The position numbers and the translations under genes were made by a program. The notes below the pieces were generated by a model. That model saw only the letters and a list, made by a program, of their open reading frames with translations, was not told the origin of the DNA and did no database searches. 64,000 nt of DNA from NCBI GenBank assembly GCA_910577225.1, contig CAJTMV010000008.1, positions 61,288 through 125,287 of the forward strand, written 5' to 3'. This DNA is from an uncultured Eubacterium sp. Its GTDB lineage: Bacteria > Bacillota > Clostridia > Lachnospirales > Lachnospiraceae. Shown here piece by piece: positions 51,024-61,063 of the stretch (position 1 is the first letter of the stretch; each line of letters begins with the position of its first letter).

Positions 51024-52766
51024 ATGACTGCCCCAGACAACCTTCGTTTAAACTTAAAAATCTCAGCGATGTTAGGGATCGTTATTTTTACGATTATTTT
51101 TATTTACCTCATTATTTACACGCGCCGCTATCAGATCTATGAAGATACGATCATCGGGCAGGAAAATTTAAATACGCTTTATTCAATCGATTCTTCTTTA
51201 AGTACAATGATTGCAGGCGCCGACGATTATTCCAAAATGATTCTCGCCGACAGCGTCGTCCAGCAGCAGATGCAGACCGGAGATATTTTAGCAGACTTTG
51301 ACAAACAGCAGACCCTGATGAAACGTATTTATTCTGTCATGCAGTTTTCCGAATTTATCGACATGATCTGGCTCACCGACCAGCAGGGACAGCGGCTGAT
51401 TATCGGAGCCAGCGCCAGCATTTTTACCGAACAGGGACTGACGACAGACAGTTACGAGCGGCTAAAAAAACCATACGGAACGCCGGAGCTTATCGTAGAA
51501 GAGGGCGAAACGCAAAACTCTTTCATGCTCATACGTTCCTTTAACAGTCTGGAACAGTTTTCCAGTCTGGGATTAATCGGCGTTCAGTTAAACCATAACA
51601 AGCTGGATGAACTGATTTCCAAAAGCGCTGATCTTGCATCCGAACAGATCGCCATATTAAATCTGGAAAACGAAATCATCTATCAGGGAGGCAGGAAAGA
51701 ATTATCAAAAGATATCCTGTCGGCGGCGCATACGATCGACGCCTCACACACTGAGATTATACGAAAAGAACACCGCAGCGGGAAAGACTACTTCCTGCTC
51801 GGCATTGTAAATCCGGCAAACGGCTGGAAAATCATGCGCTATACGCCGATTGCCGCAAACAGCGATGCCAGCGTACTTGTAAGATTTAACATCTTACTGG
51901 TCATCGTCATTGGACTGCTGATATTTTTTGGAGCGGCGGCTATCTCCAATATGCTGACACTGCCGATCCAGCAGCTGTTAAATCATATGAAAAATATAGA
52001 AAACGGACAGCTGGAAAAAATCCGGGAACAGACTTTTTTAAGCGAATTTAAAGCGTTATTTCGCGGCTATAACGAACTGGTCGACGAAATCCGCCATCTG
52101 ATTCAGGAAACGATCGAACGGCAGAAACGCATCCGGATTGTAGAAATGAACGAAATCCAGGAACAAATGAAACCGCACTTTTTATATAACGCACTGGACA
52201 GCGTGGAAGCGCTTGCGATGCTGGGAGACACCGACCGCGTATGCAAGCTGATCGAAGCTCTGGGCGGATTTTATAAAAAATGCGTCAGCGGCGGACGGGA
52301 ATATCTTTCCATAGATGATGAAGTCCGCATGGTCAGCGATTATATGGAAATACTGAAAATCCGTTTTGAAGACCGGTTCCGGTACGAGATCGAGCTGGAT
52401 CCTTCCTGCAAAAATTACAACATACCCAAACTGACCATACAACCGCTCGTGGAAAATTCCTTTCAGCATGGAATACGCCCGAAAAGAGGCCCCGGCTATA
52501 TTCTCGTACGGATCCGAAAAGACCAGGAACGGGTACACATTACAGTGGCAGATAACGGAAACGGCATTTCGAATGAAATGATCTGCGAACTGCTTCACCC
52601 AGACCGCCACACGCAGGGAAAAAGTCTGGGCCTGCGCGGAACGATCCAGCGGTTAAAGCTGATTTACGAAACCTCATTTTCCTATGAAATCAAAAACCAG
52701 GAGCTGTGCGAAATCCATTTCTATCTCGACAGCAATGCGTTAGGAGAACCATTATGGAAAAATTAA
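51024..52766 (+). CDS. YesM-type sensor histidine kinase
   Basis: A 580-residue kinase: membrane segment about 13-35, an extracytoplasmic sensor of ~250 residues, a second segment near 290-312, HAMP, then His_kinase domain M-K-P-H-F-L-Y-N-A-L-D-S-V (phosphoacceptor His about 382) and an HATPase with N-S-F-Q-H-G-I and D-N-G-N-G-I. This pattern is the YesM/LytS-like class controlling carbohydrate uptake. It overlaps the response regulator by 13 bp. The solute-binding protein gene lies downstream and is the probable target. Confidence 0.94.
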   Translation: MTAPDNLRLNLKISAMLGIVIFTIIFIYLIIYTRRYQIYEDTIIGQENLNTLYSIDSSLSTMIAGADDYSKMILADSVVQQQMQTGDILADFDKQQTLMKRIYSVMQFSEFIDMIWLTDQQGQRLIIGASASIFTEQGLTTDSYERLKKPYGTPELIVEEGETQNSFMLIRSFNSLEQFSSLGLIGVQLNHNKLDELISKSADLASEQIAILNLENEIIYQGGRKELSKDILSAAHTIDASHTEIIRKEHRSGKDYFLLGIVNPANGWKIMRYTPIAANSDASVLVRFNILLVIVIGLLIFFGAAAISNMLTLPIQQLLNHMKNIENGQLEKIREQTFLSEFKALFRGYNELVDEIRHLIQETIERQKRIRIVEMNEIQEQMKPHFLYNALDSVEALAMLGDTDRVCKLIEALGGFYKKCVSGGREYLSIDDEVRMVSDYMEILKIRFEDRFRYEIELDPSCKNYNIPKLTIQPLVENSFQHGIRPKRGPGYILVRIRKDQERVHITVADNGNGISNEMICELLHPDRHTQGKSLGLRGTIQRLKLIYETSFSYEIKNQELCEIHFYLDSNALGEPLWKN

Positions 52767-54271
52767 AAGTGATTATTATAGACGACGAAATGCTCATTCG
52801 AAAACTCATTCGTATGAAAATGGATATGGAAGGTCTGCAGCTGGAGCTGGCCGGCGAATATCAAGACGGTGCGGATGCGATGGAACACGTAAAGGAAGTA
52901 TGTCCCGATATTATTATCAGCGATATCTGTATGCCGGAAGTAGACGGCCTGAGCTTTAGCGAGGCCTGCCTGCAGTTGTTTCCCGACATAAAGATCATTA
53001 TTCTGACCGGATACGACGATTTTGATTACGCGAGAAGAGGCATCAAGGCCGGCGTATTCGACTATCTGATGAAGCCGGTTCGTGCAGACGAACTAAACGC
53101 CACCCTGCAGCGGGCCGTCAGTGAAATCCACCAGCTGCGCGAACAGAGGCAAAAGCAAAAAAAGCTGTTGGAAGAGATGAAGCGCAATCTTCCGGCACTG
53201 CGGGATATTTACTTAAACCAGGCGCTGCTGCAGGAACTGCCAGATACCGATATGGAAACAAACCTGGAGACATACGGCATCAAAATCAGACAAGGGACCG
53301 ACTACGGCATCCAGCTCGGCATCCTCGCCATTCGGGAAAGCATATCCGAACTGGAACTAACCGATCAGATTCTGAATGAAGTAAAATCTTTTTTCCAAAG
53401 CGATACCGATATCCTGGTATTTCGGGATCACTGGAACCGGATCGTAATCGTTGCCGGAAAAGCCGATCTGCCGTTTGCTGAATGCCTTGCGATGTTAACA
53501 TCCATGATTCAGGAAAAATTTCACTGTCATTTCAGTCTGGGTCTGTCGGAACGTTACGGGAGCTGGATGTGTCTGCATCAGTCCTATGTCAACGCACTCA
53601 GCGATATGCAAAAAAAACACGGCACGCGGCAGCAAAACAGCGCGGCTCAGGGGCCATGGGAACAACTGACCAGCCGGATACAAAAAGGACTCGCCGACGA
53701 ATCGCTGGAAATCATCCGGCAGATTTTTTCCAATACGAGTCTGCCTGCGGATACGTTACAGAAAAAATACTACCAAAGTTTTCAAAAACTGTATCTGGAT
53801 CTGGAAATTAATCCTGCGAGCGTGCAGTTTGACAAAGGGCTGAAATGGTGCCGTACGACCGAACAGCTGCATCGATGTGCCGCCAGCGTTATCACCGAAC
53901 TGACGATCCGAAAGAAATCCGCTCTCGATTACCGCTACAGCGAGCTTATTACACAGGTCATATCCTATATGACCGCACATATGCATAATGAGCAGCTGAA
54001 TCTGAATCTTCTGGCAAACGAATTCTGTGTCAGCAGCAGCTACCTCAGCCGCCTGATCAAGCAATATACCGGAAGAAATTATGGAGATATCCTTTCCGAT
54101 ATCCGTTTTCTGAAAATGCTGGAGCTTATGAATACAACCGACCAAAAAGACTGCGATATCGGCATCCAGATCGGCATCTATGATGCGCATTACCTTAGTA
54201 TCTGGTTTAAAAAAATGTCGGGATGCTCTGTAACGGAATATCGGAAAGCAACCAGTCAAAAGACAAAATAA
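52754..54271 (+). CDS. YesN-type response regulator with AraC DNA-binding domain
   Basis: A 505-residue regulator: N-terminal receiver (D-D-E at about 9-11, phosphoacceptor Asp in I-I-I-S-D-I-C-M-P near 54, K-P-V-R-A near 103), a central linker region and a C-terminal AraC double helix-turn-helix (L-N-L-N-L-L-A-N-E-F-C-V-S-S-S-Y-L-S-R-L). It partners the YesM kinase. ATG at 52754 with TAGGAG upstream; it begins inside the kinase gene. It should activate the downstream sugar transporter. Confidence 0.95.
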   Translation: MEKLKVIIIDDEMLIRKLIRMKMDMEGLQLELAGEYQDGADAMEHVKEVCPDIIISDICMPEVDGLSFSEACLQLFPDIKIIILTGYDDFDYARRGIKAGVFDYLMKPVRADELNATLQRAVSEIHQLREQRQKQKKLLEEMKRNLPALRDIYLNQALLQELPDTDMETNLETYGIKIRQGTDYGIQLGILAIRESISELELTDQILNEVKSFFQSDTDILVFRDHWNRIVIVAGKADLPFAECLAMLTSMIQEKFHCHFSLGLSERYGSWMCLHQSYVNALSDMQKKHGTRQQNSAAQGPWEQLTSRIQKGLADESLEIIRQIFSNTSLPADTLQKKYYQSFQKLYLDLEINPASVQFDKGLKWCRTTEQLHRCAASVITELTIRKKSALDYRYSELITQVISYMTAHMHNEQLNLNLLANEFCVSSSYLSRLIKQYTGRNYGDILSDIRFLKMLELMNTTDQKDCDIGIQIGIYDAHYLSIWFKKMSGCSVTEYRKATSQKTK

Positions 54272-54288
54272 TGAAATACCGCCGTTTC

Positions 54289-54350
54289 AAAAAGCAGGAA
54301 AGTGAAACATTCTCTGATAGTCAGTGAATGTATCTGCCTGCTTTTTTTTC
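54289..54350 (+). terminator. Rho-independent terminator after response regulator
   Basis: AAAAAGCAGG pairs with CCTGCTTTTT, an inner ACATTC/GAATGT stem lies between, and a T8 run ends it. It isolates the two-component genes from the transporter genes. Confidence 0.85.
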
Positions 54351-54406
54351 GTATAATATGCATTAAGAAACACACCTGTAACAAATTTATTTAGAGGAGG
54401 AAGAAC

Positions 54407-55768
54407 ATGAAAAAGATTCTGAAAAAAGTCGGAGCATTACTGTTAACAGCTTCTATGACATTTACCATGGCTGCCTGCGGTTCTGGCGCTCCTGACACAC
54501 CGGATACTTCAAAAGAAAGCGAGACATCGGATAAAACCGACGCAAACGCAGAAAGCGACGATTCGCAGGAACAGATCACGCTGACGATCTGGCACCAGTC
54601 GGTTGCCGATACCGACCCGGTAAAAAAGATTATCGAAGATTCTGTCACCGAGTACCATGACCTGCATCCGAATATTACGATCGAACAGGACGGCGTAACC
54701 GGCGAACAGTATAAGACCAAAATCAAAACTGCGTTTGCTGCAGGCGAAGCGCCTGACATCTCCTATATGTTCAGCGGCGGCAGCTTTGTAAAACCATATA
54801 TCGATGCCGAATATTTACTTCCTATCGATGAATATATCAGCGAGGAAACAAAAAGCAAGGTACTTCCTGGTATGCTGGACGGATGCACTTTTGACGGAAA
54901 GCTCTACACACTGCCAACCGTAACATTTCTTGCAAATCTGTACTGCAACACCGAAATGTTTGAAAAAGCCGGCGCCAGCCTTCCGACAAACTGGACCGAA
55001 CTTTTAGACGCGATCGACAAACTCAATGCCGCAGGCTTTACTCCGATCATGATGGGCGAAAAAGACCGCTGGCCGGGTATGTACTGGTACGATATCGTAT
55101 CCGCAAGAACAGCCGGAAACAAAGCTCTGGAAGAAGCCTTCGCAGATCCGTCCAAATTTAATACCGAACCGTTTATCCAGGCTGCAGAAAAAATGCAGGA
55201 GCTGGTCGAGGCCAAAGCGTTTAACGATAATATGATGAGCATGAGCTATGATGAAATGGTAGAAGGCTTTGCTGCCGGACAGGGCGCAATGCTGTTCCAG
55301 GCAAACTGGGTACACCCTTCGATTCAGGCTGAAACAGCTGCAACAAAAGACAAGGTAACCTGCATCTCCTTCCCGATTATCGAAGGATGCGCCGGCAGTG
55401 CTACGGAATTTTCCGGCGGCAGCTCAGACGGCTACTATATCAACGCCAACTGCAAATATCCGAAAGAAGCTGTAGAATATCTGTCCTATCTGAGTGAAAA
55501 AATCGGCAGAGTCGGCTACCAGATGGGCGCCGGACTTCCATGCTGGAATACAGAAGGCGTAGACACATCTTCCCTGACCAAACTGGATACAGAATCTGCA
55601 GCTTTAATGGAAACAGGCACTTCCTATATTACCTGGTGGGATAACATCTTCCCGGCAGATGCTTCTGAGACTTACAAAGACCTTGTTGCCCAGCTGATGG
55701 CGTTCAAGATTACTCCGGAAGAGTTTGCAGAAGGAATGTCCAAACTGTCTCCATCTGAGTTTTACTAA
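54407..55768 (+). CDS. Carbohydrate ABC transporter solute-binding lipoprotein
   Basis: A 453-residue family 1 binding protein. Signal peptide with lipobox T-M-A-A-C (Cys24), an acidic Ser/Asp/Glu spacer (28-57), then T-L-T-I-W-H-Q-S and G-E-A-P-D-I-S-Y-M near 112-120. The body contains many Trp and Tyr residues suited to sugar binding. GAGGAGG precedes the ATG. It has a terminator-type hairpin after it, so it is likely made in excess over the permeases, as is usual. Confidence 0.95.
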   Translation: MKKILKKVGALLLTASMTFTMAACGSGAPDTPDTSKESETSDKTDANAESDDSQEQITLTIWHQSVADTDPVKKIIEDSVTEYHDLHPNITIEQDGVTGEQYKTKIKTAFAAGEAPDISYMFSGGSFVKPYIDAEYLLPIDEYISEETKSKVLPGMLDGCTFDGKLYTLPTVTFLANLYCNTEMFEKAGASLPTNWTELLDAIDKLNAAGFTPIMMGEKDRWPGMYWYDIVSARTAGNKALEEAFADPSKFNTEPFIQAAEKMQELVEAKAFNDNMMSMSYDEMVEGFAAGQGAMLFQANWVHPSIQAETAATKDKVTCISFPIIEGCAGSATEFSGGSSDGYYINANCKYPKEAVEYLSYLSEKIGRVGYQMGAGLPCWNTEGVDTSSLTKLDTESAALMETGTSYITWWDNIFPADASETYKDLVAQLMAFKITPEEFAEGMSKLSPSEFY

Positions 55769-55797
55769 TCTCTGCTCCTCTTCGGACATTTGATTCC

Positions 55798-55837
55798 AAG
55801 GCAGCTGTTTTGCTTCGGCTGAACTGCTGCCTTTTTT
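55798..55837 (+). terminator. Hairpin with T run between binding protein and permeases (partial terminator)
   Basis: Twelve-bp stem AAGGCAGCTGTT / AACTGCTGCCTT (one mismatch) followed by TTTTTT. It probably lowers read-through into the permease genes. Confidence 0.8.
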
Positions 55838-55866
55838 ATTTCCAAAAAGAAAGGAGATGCAGCCAG

Positions 55867-56742
55867 ATGCATAAAATATTATCCAATAAAAAGGCAATCG
55901 TGTTGTTTCTGTTGCCGACAGTACTGCTGATTTCGATATTTGTCGTTGTCCCGATCTGCATGTCTGTCTACTACAGTATGCTGAACTGGGACGGCATCGG
56001 CAAAGGCACGTTTATCGGTTTGCAAAATTACATCGATATGATTTCCGATACCCGTTTCACCAGTTCTATCAAAAACTCCTTATTGTACGCCGCGTTTTCA
56101 CTGTTTCTGCAGCTTCCGTTTTCTCTGCTGCTCGCGATCGTAGTCGCCAACGTCACCCGCGGAGAAAAGTTTTACCGTACGACATTTTTTATTCCGGTCA
56201 TTATTTCCGGCGTTGTCATCGGTCAGCTCTGGCAAAAGATCTATAATGGAGATTATGGTCTGTTAAACGCAGTCCTTGGGATGTTCGGCGTAGAAGGACA
56301 GGACTGGCTTGGTCAGGAAAATACGGCTCTGCTCGCCGCATTTGTACCGAATCTGTGGCAGTACATCGGATATCACATGCTCATTATGTACGCAGGCATC
56401 AAATCCATCTCTCCGGATATTAACGAAGCAGCCAAAATCGATGGAGCAAACAAAATCCAGACCGCTTTTCGGATTACCATACCTCTGTTAAAACCTATTT
56501 TGCAGGTATGTATTACATTTTCCCTGATCGGCGCATTAAAAATCTTCGATCTGATCTACGTACTGACCGGAGGCGGCCCTTTCTTCTCCACCGAAGTACC
56601 GACCATCTATATGTACAAAACAGTTTTTGACTCTTTTAACTATGGATACGGCAGCGCTATTTCCATTTTTGTCATATTAGAATGTCTGATTTTAACCGTT
56701 GTACTCAGACTGTTTTTCAGAGAAAAGGGGGAAACATCATGA
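55867..56742 (+). CDS. Carbohydrate ABC transporter permease (MalF-like)
   Basis: A 291-residue permease with six membrane segments and the EAA loop N-E-A-A-K-I-D-G-A-N-K-I-Q near residues 188-200. ATG 55867 follows AAAGGAGATG; a longer frame upstream overlaps the hairpin and is rejected. The stop overlaps the next start (ATGA). No ATPase is nearby, as is common for CUT1 importers that share MsmK. Confidence 0.94.
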   Translation: MHKILSNKKAIVLFLLPTVLLISIFVVVPICMSVYYSMLNWDGIGKGTFIGLQNYIDMISDTRFTSSIKNSLLYAAFSLFLQLPFSLLLAIVVANVTRGEKFYRTTFFIPVIISGVVIGQLWQKIYNGDYGLLNAVLGMFGVEGQDWLGQENTALLAAFVPNLWQYIGYHMLIMYAGIKSISPDINEAAKIDGANKIQTAFRITIPLLKPILQVCITFSLIGALKIFDLIYVLTGGGPFFSTEVPTIYMYKTVFDSFNYGYGSAISIFVILECLILTVVLRLFFREKGETS

Positions 56743-57578
56743 ACCAGAAGACTTCCGGCAAAATAAAAACAATACTTACGCATACGCTCCTGCTGCTATT
56801 TGCGTTTATTCAGATATTCCCTATTTTCTGGCTGTTCGGATTTTCCCTAAAGGACAACAGCGAGATTTTTGGCGGCAACATCGCCGGACTCCCGCAGCAC
56901 TGGAGATTTGAAAATTATGCAAACGCTTTTTTTAACGCAAATATTATTCAGTATTTTTTCAACAGCGTTCTCGTTACCGGAGCAACTATTATTATCACGC
57001 TTGCCGCGGCAGCTACAGCCGCATATGCAATTTCCCGCATGATCTGGCGCGGTCGGGAAACGATGCTTAAAATTATTCTTTTAGGAATGATGGTGCCGAT
57101 TCACGCTGCTTTGCTTCCGTTATTTATTATTTTAAGCAAAGCCCACCTGTTAAATTCCTACTGGTCGCTCATTATCCCATATGTAGCGTTCGGACTGCCA
57201 ATGGCGATATACTTATTTACCAGCTTTTTTGCCTCGCTCCCAAGAGAAATGGAAGAAGCTGCCGCAATCGACGGCTGCGGCATTTACTCCATGTTTTTGC
57301 GGATCATTTTCCCGCTCATTCGTCCGGCGCTCGCGACTGTAAGCATCTTTACGTTTATATCCTCCTGGAATGAGCTGATGTTCGCCGTTACCTTTATTAA
57401 CAAAGCCGAATATAAAACTCTGACTGTCGGCATCATGTCCATGGTCGGCGCCTATACTACCAAGTGGGGCGAAATCGGAGCCGGACTCATGATCGCTACC
57501 GTTCCGACCGTTTTGGTATACCTGCTGTTAAGCGAACAGGTACAAAACAGTCTTGTGGCCGGAGCTGTAAAAGGGTAA
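56739..57578 (+). CDS. Carbohydrate ABC transporter permease (MalG-like)
   Basis: A 279-residue permease with six membrane segments and E-M-E-E-A-A-A-I-D-G-C-G near residues 175-186. ATG at 56739 in the 4-bp overlap with the preceding gene, with AAAAGGGGG upstream. With its partner and the lipoprotein it imports an oligosaccharide, which the cytoplasmic GH3 could then hydrolyse. It ends the locus; a bidirectional hairpin follows. Confidence 0.95.
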   Translation: MNQKTSGKIKTILTHTLLLLFAFIQIFPIFWLFGFSLKDNSEIFGGNIAGLPQHWRFENYANAFFNANIIQYFFNSVLVTGATIIITLAAAATAAYAISRMIWRGRETMLKIILLGMMVPIHAALLPLFIILSKAHLLNSYWSLIIPYVAFGLPMAIYLFTSFFASLPREMEEAAAIDGCGIYSMFLRIIFPLIRPALATVSIFTFISSWNELMFAVTFINKAEYKTLTVGIMSMVGAYTTKWGEIGAGLMIATVPTVLVYLLLSEQVQNSLVAGAVKG

Positions 57579-57602
57579 TATTTGTAACAAAACAAACAAC
57601 TA

Positions 57603-57660
57603 TCAGAAGCAAAACCTTCCGCCTGGCTTTTCAGATTGAGACGGATGGTTTTGCTTCTGA
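57603..57660. terminator. Bidirectional hairpin between convergent sugar transporter and second peptide locus
   Basis: A 19-bp inverted repeat (one mismatch) beginning TCAGAAGCAAAACC, with a 20-nt loop, placed between two convergent units. T-richness after the stem is modest. Confidence 0.7.
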
Positions 57661-57667
57661 CGGTCTT

Positions 57668-60148
57668 TTAATAAATACGTTCCAGATCTATATGCTGCAT
57701 ACGATACAGAATTTGCGGAACCGTAACTGCAAGTACCATGAATGCTGGCGTTAATATCAATAATGGGCCAATCGAAAAACAAAACGTACAAGCCCACTGG
57801 CTGGTAACATAATCCTTCACTATCGTGCTAATTACCCAAATGCTTAAAACATATGTTGCAGCCACCGTAAGCAGCATACAATTCACAGATTCCAGCACAA
57901 GCATGCACCTTATCTGCCGCTGCGTCATCCCAATGCGATACATTAAAAGAAACTCTTTCTTTCTATCGATCATCGCTGACGCTATACTATGAATCATCTG
58001 TATGACACCCATGATCAGCAATGCTGCGCCAACCAGCATCTCCATCCCGCTTTGAGTAAACACATCCTTCTGATACTCATCTGTCAGACGTGCCTTTGAA
58101 GTAAACGAAAATCCCTCCTGTTTTTCAAGCGTTTCCAGCTTCTCTGTAACCGTTTCTTCTGCAGCGGAAGTCACATCGAGAAATAATTTCTGAGGATAGA
58201 CTTTTGGAAAAAGTTTTTGAAAATTACGATCTGACATATAAAACGACAACTCAAACCCTTGATCCACTGTATGCATTCCCTGTTTTACAGCTATCGGAAT
58301 TTCCGCAACTCCCATCACCTCATACTCCATTCCCCTGATTATCACCCGATCTCCCGGGAGGTATGTCGGCTCTTGTTCTTTCGTTTCCTGATCGCCTGGG
58401 ATTCCCTGTGCTATGACATATCTCTCGCTGACAAATTTATCCGGATCAAAAGATCCCTGAATCAGATATTGCGGCTTCATCATTTCTTCAGCAGGTAAGC
58501 GGCCGATCCCCCATATCTGATGATTACAGCTATGACTCGCTATCAGATCATTGTATTGCCGCATCCACAATGTATCATATGCCATATCGTTTAATCGCTC
58601 TTTCTCGCTTTTTTCATAATAATTTTTTATCTGCTCATACACGTCATCCGGCAATACCTGCTCTTCTTTTTGCAAATACAAAAAACCAAAGCGCGTAATC
58701 CCTTCAGTTTCGACTATCTGTTGTGCGCACTTTTTAAAATTTTCGTTTCCTTTGTTCTCTTTGGATACATCATCGGAACAAATCGAAAAATCACTAATAC
58801 TTACAGCTTCCAAATACTTTGACTGATCGAAGCTAATCCTTATCACATGAAAAACACTGATCCAGAGCAAACCGATCACAAGCAGGCTCATCGCGACAAA
58901 TAATCTCTTTTTATATCTTGTTATATTTTCCATGCTCAGTTGAATCAGAACCGGCAGGCCTGGATATTTTTTTGATCTGCTTACACAGTTATCCCCATAT
59001 CCCTTATACTTAAAAGCCTTTTCAATATCTGTTTTTCCTGCCTGCAAAGCTGGGCCTGCGTTGGCACATGCAATCGTTAACAATACGAATAGTACCGGAA
59101 GGAGAAAAATGGCGCGATTTACATATATCTGTGTATACATCAGACTGCCATTTATGATCTTTGGAATCAGTCGTCTTCCCACCGTATATCCGGCAGACAG
59201 TCCAACAGGCACTGCAAACAATGTTACTATCCATACCTCATTCCATATGATCTGGCGTATCTGTTTTTCCTCAGCTCCCATAGCCTTAATTCTGCCATAA
59301 AAAGTACTGTTTCCTGCTATAGAAATCTGCTGAATACTATTGATCATCAAAAATCCTTGTACAAATACAATGAGTAAAACAATCCAGAGTCTGCTATCGC
59401 AAATTATTTCCAAAAAAATACTTTTCCTGTTTATCGCGGTTATGTAACAGGCGTCTTTTGAAATCCCAAGCTCAGATGCCAGTCGATCTGCCTGCTGTTC
59501 TGGTTGCATGTTTTCTTCAAAAGAAACGACGATTTCCATATTGCTATCGTCTTTTAAAACTTCCTTTGATGCCCAGATAAAATTTTTATGAACCTCTGGT
59601 TCTTCTTCCCAGTAACCAGACAGTTGAAACTTCTTCTTACAGACGCCTCCCTTCTCTTTCCAGCACAGAACCAGTTCCTCATTTAACGCTATTGGAACGC
59701 CCAGCTTTTTTAACGTATTTACTCCTGCTGCAATTTCATCTGCATGCTGCGGCATTGTCCCCACATCCGGAATGGCATAGACTGCTCGTGCATAATTTTC
59801 ATCGGCATAACGCAACTGTATATACTGGCTGCTTAGTTCCTCATTTGTTACATCGCCGATCAGTCTGCTTTCCCCCATCCAGCTGCATAAAGAAGAATTT
59901 TTTATCTGTTTTGCTCCTTCCCTGGACACCTTCCGAAACACTGCGTCGCCAGAAATACCATTTACGTGCCTCGAATATCTTTCAAGATTTTTATACTGAT
60001 TATAGCTAATAAAAATAATACAGGTAAAAAAACATGTCAGAAAAAGCAACGTTAAAAACAATAAAATATTTTTTAATTTTTGTGTCCTGAAATTTCTTTT
60101 GATCAGTTTCCTGACACCTGCATGATTTTCACGATTAACATACATCAT
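57668..60148 (-). CDS. ABC transporter permease of second peptide locus, FtsX-like
   Basis: An 826-residue permease with an N-terminal helix (about 28-50), an extracytoplasmic domain, FtsX block about 245-360, a further helix near 410-430, a second extracytoplasmic domain and a C-terminal block with K-K-E-F-L-L-M-Y-R-I-G-M-T near 735. It overlaps the ATPase gene by 14 bp. Codon use is more AT-rich than in the rest of the window. Likely exports or confers immunity to the peptide encoded upstream; other ligands are possible. Confidence 0.85.
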   Translation of the reverse strand: MMYVNRENHAGVRKLIKRNFRTQKLKNILLFLTLLFLTCFFTCIIFISYNQYKNLERYSRHVNGISGDAVFRKVSREGAKQIKNSSLCSWMGESRLIGDVTNEELSSQYIQLRYADENYARAVYAIPDVGTMPQHADEIAAGVNTLKKLGVPIALNEELVLCWKEKGGVCKKKFQLSGYWEEEPEVHKNFIWASKEVLKDDSNMEIVVSFEENMQPEQQADRLASELGISKDACYITAINRKSIFLEIICDSRLWIVLLIVFVQGFLMINSIQQISIAGNSTFYGRIKAMGAEEKQIRQIIWNEVWIVTLFAVPVGLSAGYTVGRRLIPKIINGSLMYTQIYVNRAIFLLPVLFVLLTIACANAGPALQAGKTDIEKAFKYKGYGDNCVSRSKKYPGLPVLIQLSMENITRYKKRLFVAMSLLVIGLLWISVFHVIRISFDQSKYLEAVSISDFSICSDDVSKENKGNENFKKCAQQIVETEGITRFGFLYLQKEEQVLPDDVYEQIKNYYEKSEKERLNDMAYDTLWMRQYNDLIASHSCNHQIWGIGRLPAEEMMKPQYLIQGSFDPDKFVSERYVIAQGIPGDQETKEQEPTYLPGDRVIIRGMEYEVMGVAEIPIAVKQGMHTVDQGFELSFYMSDRNFQKLFPKVYPQKLFLDVTSAAEETVTEKLETLEKQEGFSFTSKARLTDEYQKDVFTQSGMEMLVGAALLIMGVIQMIHSIASAMIDRKKEFLLMYRIGMTQRQIRCMLVLESVNCMLLTVAATYVLSIWVISTIVKDYVTSQWACTFCFSIGPLLILTPAFMVLAVTVPQILYRMQHIDLERIY

Positions 60149-60821
60149 CTTTCCCCCTGTTCTTTATACCTGCCACTTTTCCATCCTTTAATTCAATAAT
60201 CTGATTCGCCTGATTCGCAATCTCACGCGTCTGTGTCACATATAAAATCATTTGATGAAGCTCACGGCTGGTCATTTTTAAAAGTCCAACAATCTCCATA
60301 CCGGTTTTTTCATCCAAATTTCCAGTCGGCTCATCCGCAATAATCAATTCTGCTTTTGTTGCAAGCGCCCGTATTATTGCCGCTTTTTGTTGTTCGCCTC
60401 CTGACAGGTTTCCGGGCATTTCCATTAACTGCTCCTGCATGTGCATCATAATTGCAAGCTGTTCGATATATTCCCGATTGACCGGACTTCCATCCAGCTG
60501 TATTGGCAAAATAATATTTTCATAGACATTTAATCCTGTCAGCAGATTATCTTCACGAAAGACAAATCCTACATGACGTCTTCGGTAAATTGCCAGTTCT
60601 TCTTTACCAAAAACTGATAAATCCGTATCGTTTACAATCACACTTCCCTCCGTCTGGCATTCGATACCTCCTAAAATTCTTAGCAACACAGACTTTCCCG
60701 CTCCAGCTGGTCCGGTTATAGCAACAAATTTACTATTCAGGGTTAAATCTATTCCATCGAGTGCTTTTATCGTCTGATTTCCTCTTTGATAATATTTTTT
60801 TAATCCAATCACCTGTATCAT
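60135..60821 (-). CDS. ABC ATPase with altered Q-loop and switch residues
   Basis: A 228-residue ATPase of the MacB/BceA type. Walker A G-P-A-G-A-G-K-S, signature L-S-G-G-E-Q-Q-K and Walker B L-I-I-A-D-E-P-T-G-N-L-D are normal. But the Q-loop reads F-V-F-R-E-D-N-L-L, with Arg replacing Gln, and the switch region reads V-T-Q-T-R-E-I-A, where the catalytic His of V-T-H-D is replaced by Gln. ATP hydrolysis could be weak, giving a regulatory or immunity role. It lies between the three-Cys peptide gene and the permease gene. Confidence 0.88.
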   Translation of the reverse strand: MIQVIGLKKYYQRGNQTIKALDGIDLTLNSKFVAITGPAGAGKSVLLRILGGIECQTEGSVIVNDTDLSVFGKEELAIYRRRHVGFVFREDNLLTGLNVYENIILPIQLDGSPVNREYIEQLAIMMHMQEQLMEMPGNLSGGEQQKAAIIRALATKAELIIADEPTGNLDEKTGMEIVGLLKMTSRELHQMILYVTQTREIANQANQIIELKDGKVAGIKNRGKDDVC

Positions 60822-60845
60822 ATCTGCTCCATTCTGAATGATTAT

Positions 60846-61049
60846 TTAATTGAGTGTTGTAATCGTAGGCATTGCAATATTGAATGCACAGTCGTTCATG
60901 CAGCTTTGCTTCGTATAGCTTCCACAACTATCGTATCCCAGAATCTCTTCCATCATTAAAAATTCTTCATCATCCAGTTCATAATCTTCGTATCGTTCCT
61001 CCGACTCTGCGGATTTCTTTTCTGACATGATTCGCTTCAATAACCTCAT
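60846..61049 (-). CDS. Three-cysteine precursor peptide of second locus (putative RiPP)
   Basis: A 67-residue peptide. The first ~40 residues are very acidic (E/D-rich, with E-L-D-D-E-E-F-L near 24-31), typical of leaders; the C-terminal part holds Cys42, Cys50 and Cys54 as C-x7-C-M-N-D-C-A-F-N and ends M-P-T-I-T-T-L-N. ATG at 61049 has AGAGAG about 9 nt upstream; ATG at 61028 would give 60 residues. It shares C-M-x-x-C-x-[FY]-N with the peptide at 21259. It lies between the S8-like gene and the ABC genes. No radical SAM enzyme is nearby. Unmodified or modified by enzymes elsewhere. Confidence 0.75.
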   Translation of the reverse strand: MRLLKRIMSEKKSAESEERYEDYELDDEEFLMMEEILGYDSCGSYTKQSCMNDCAFNIAMPTITTLN

Positions 61050-61063
61050 TTTTCATCTCTCTG

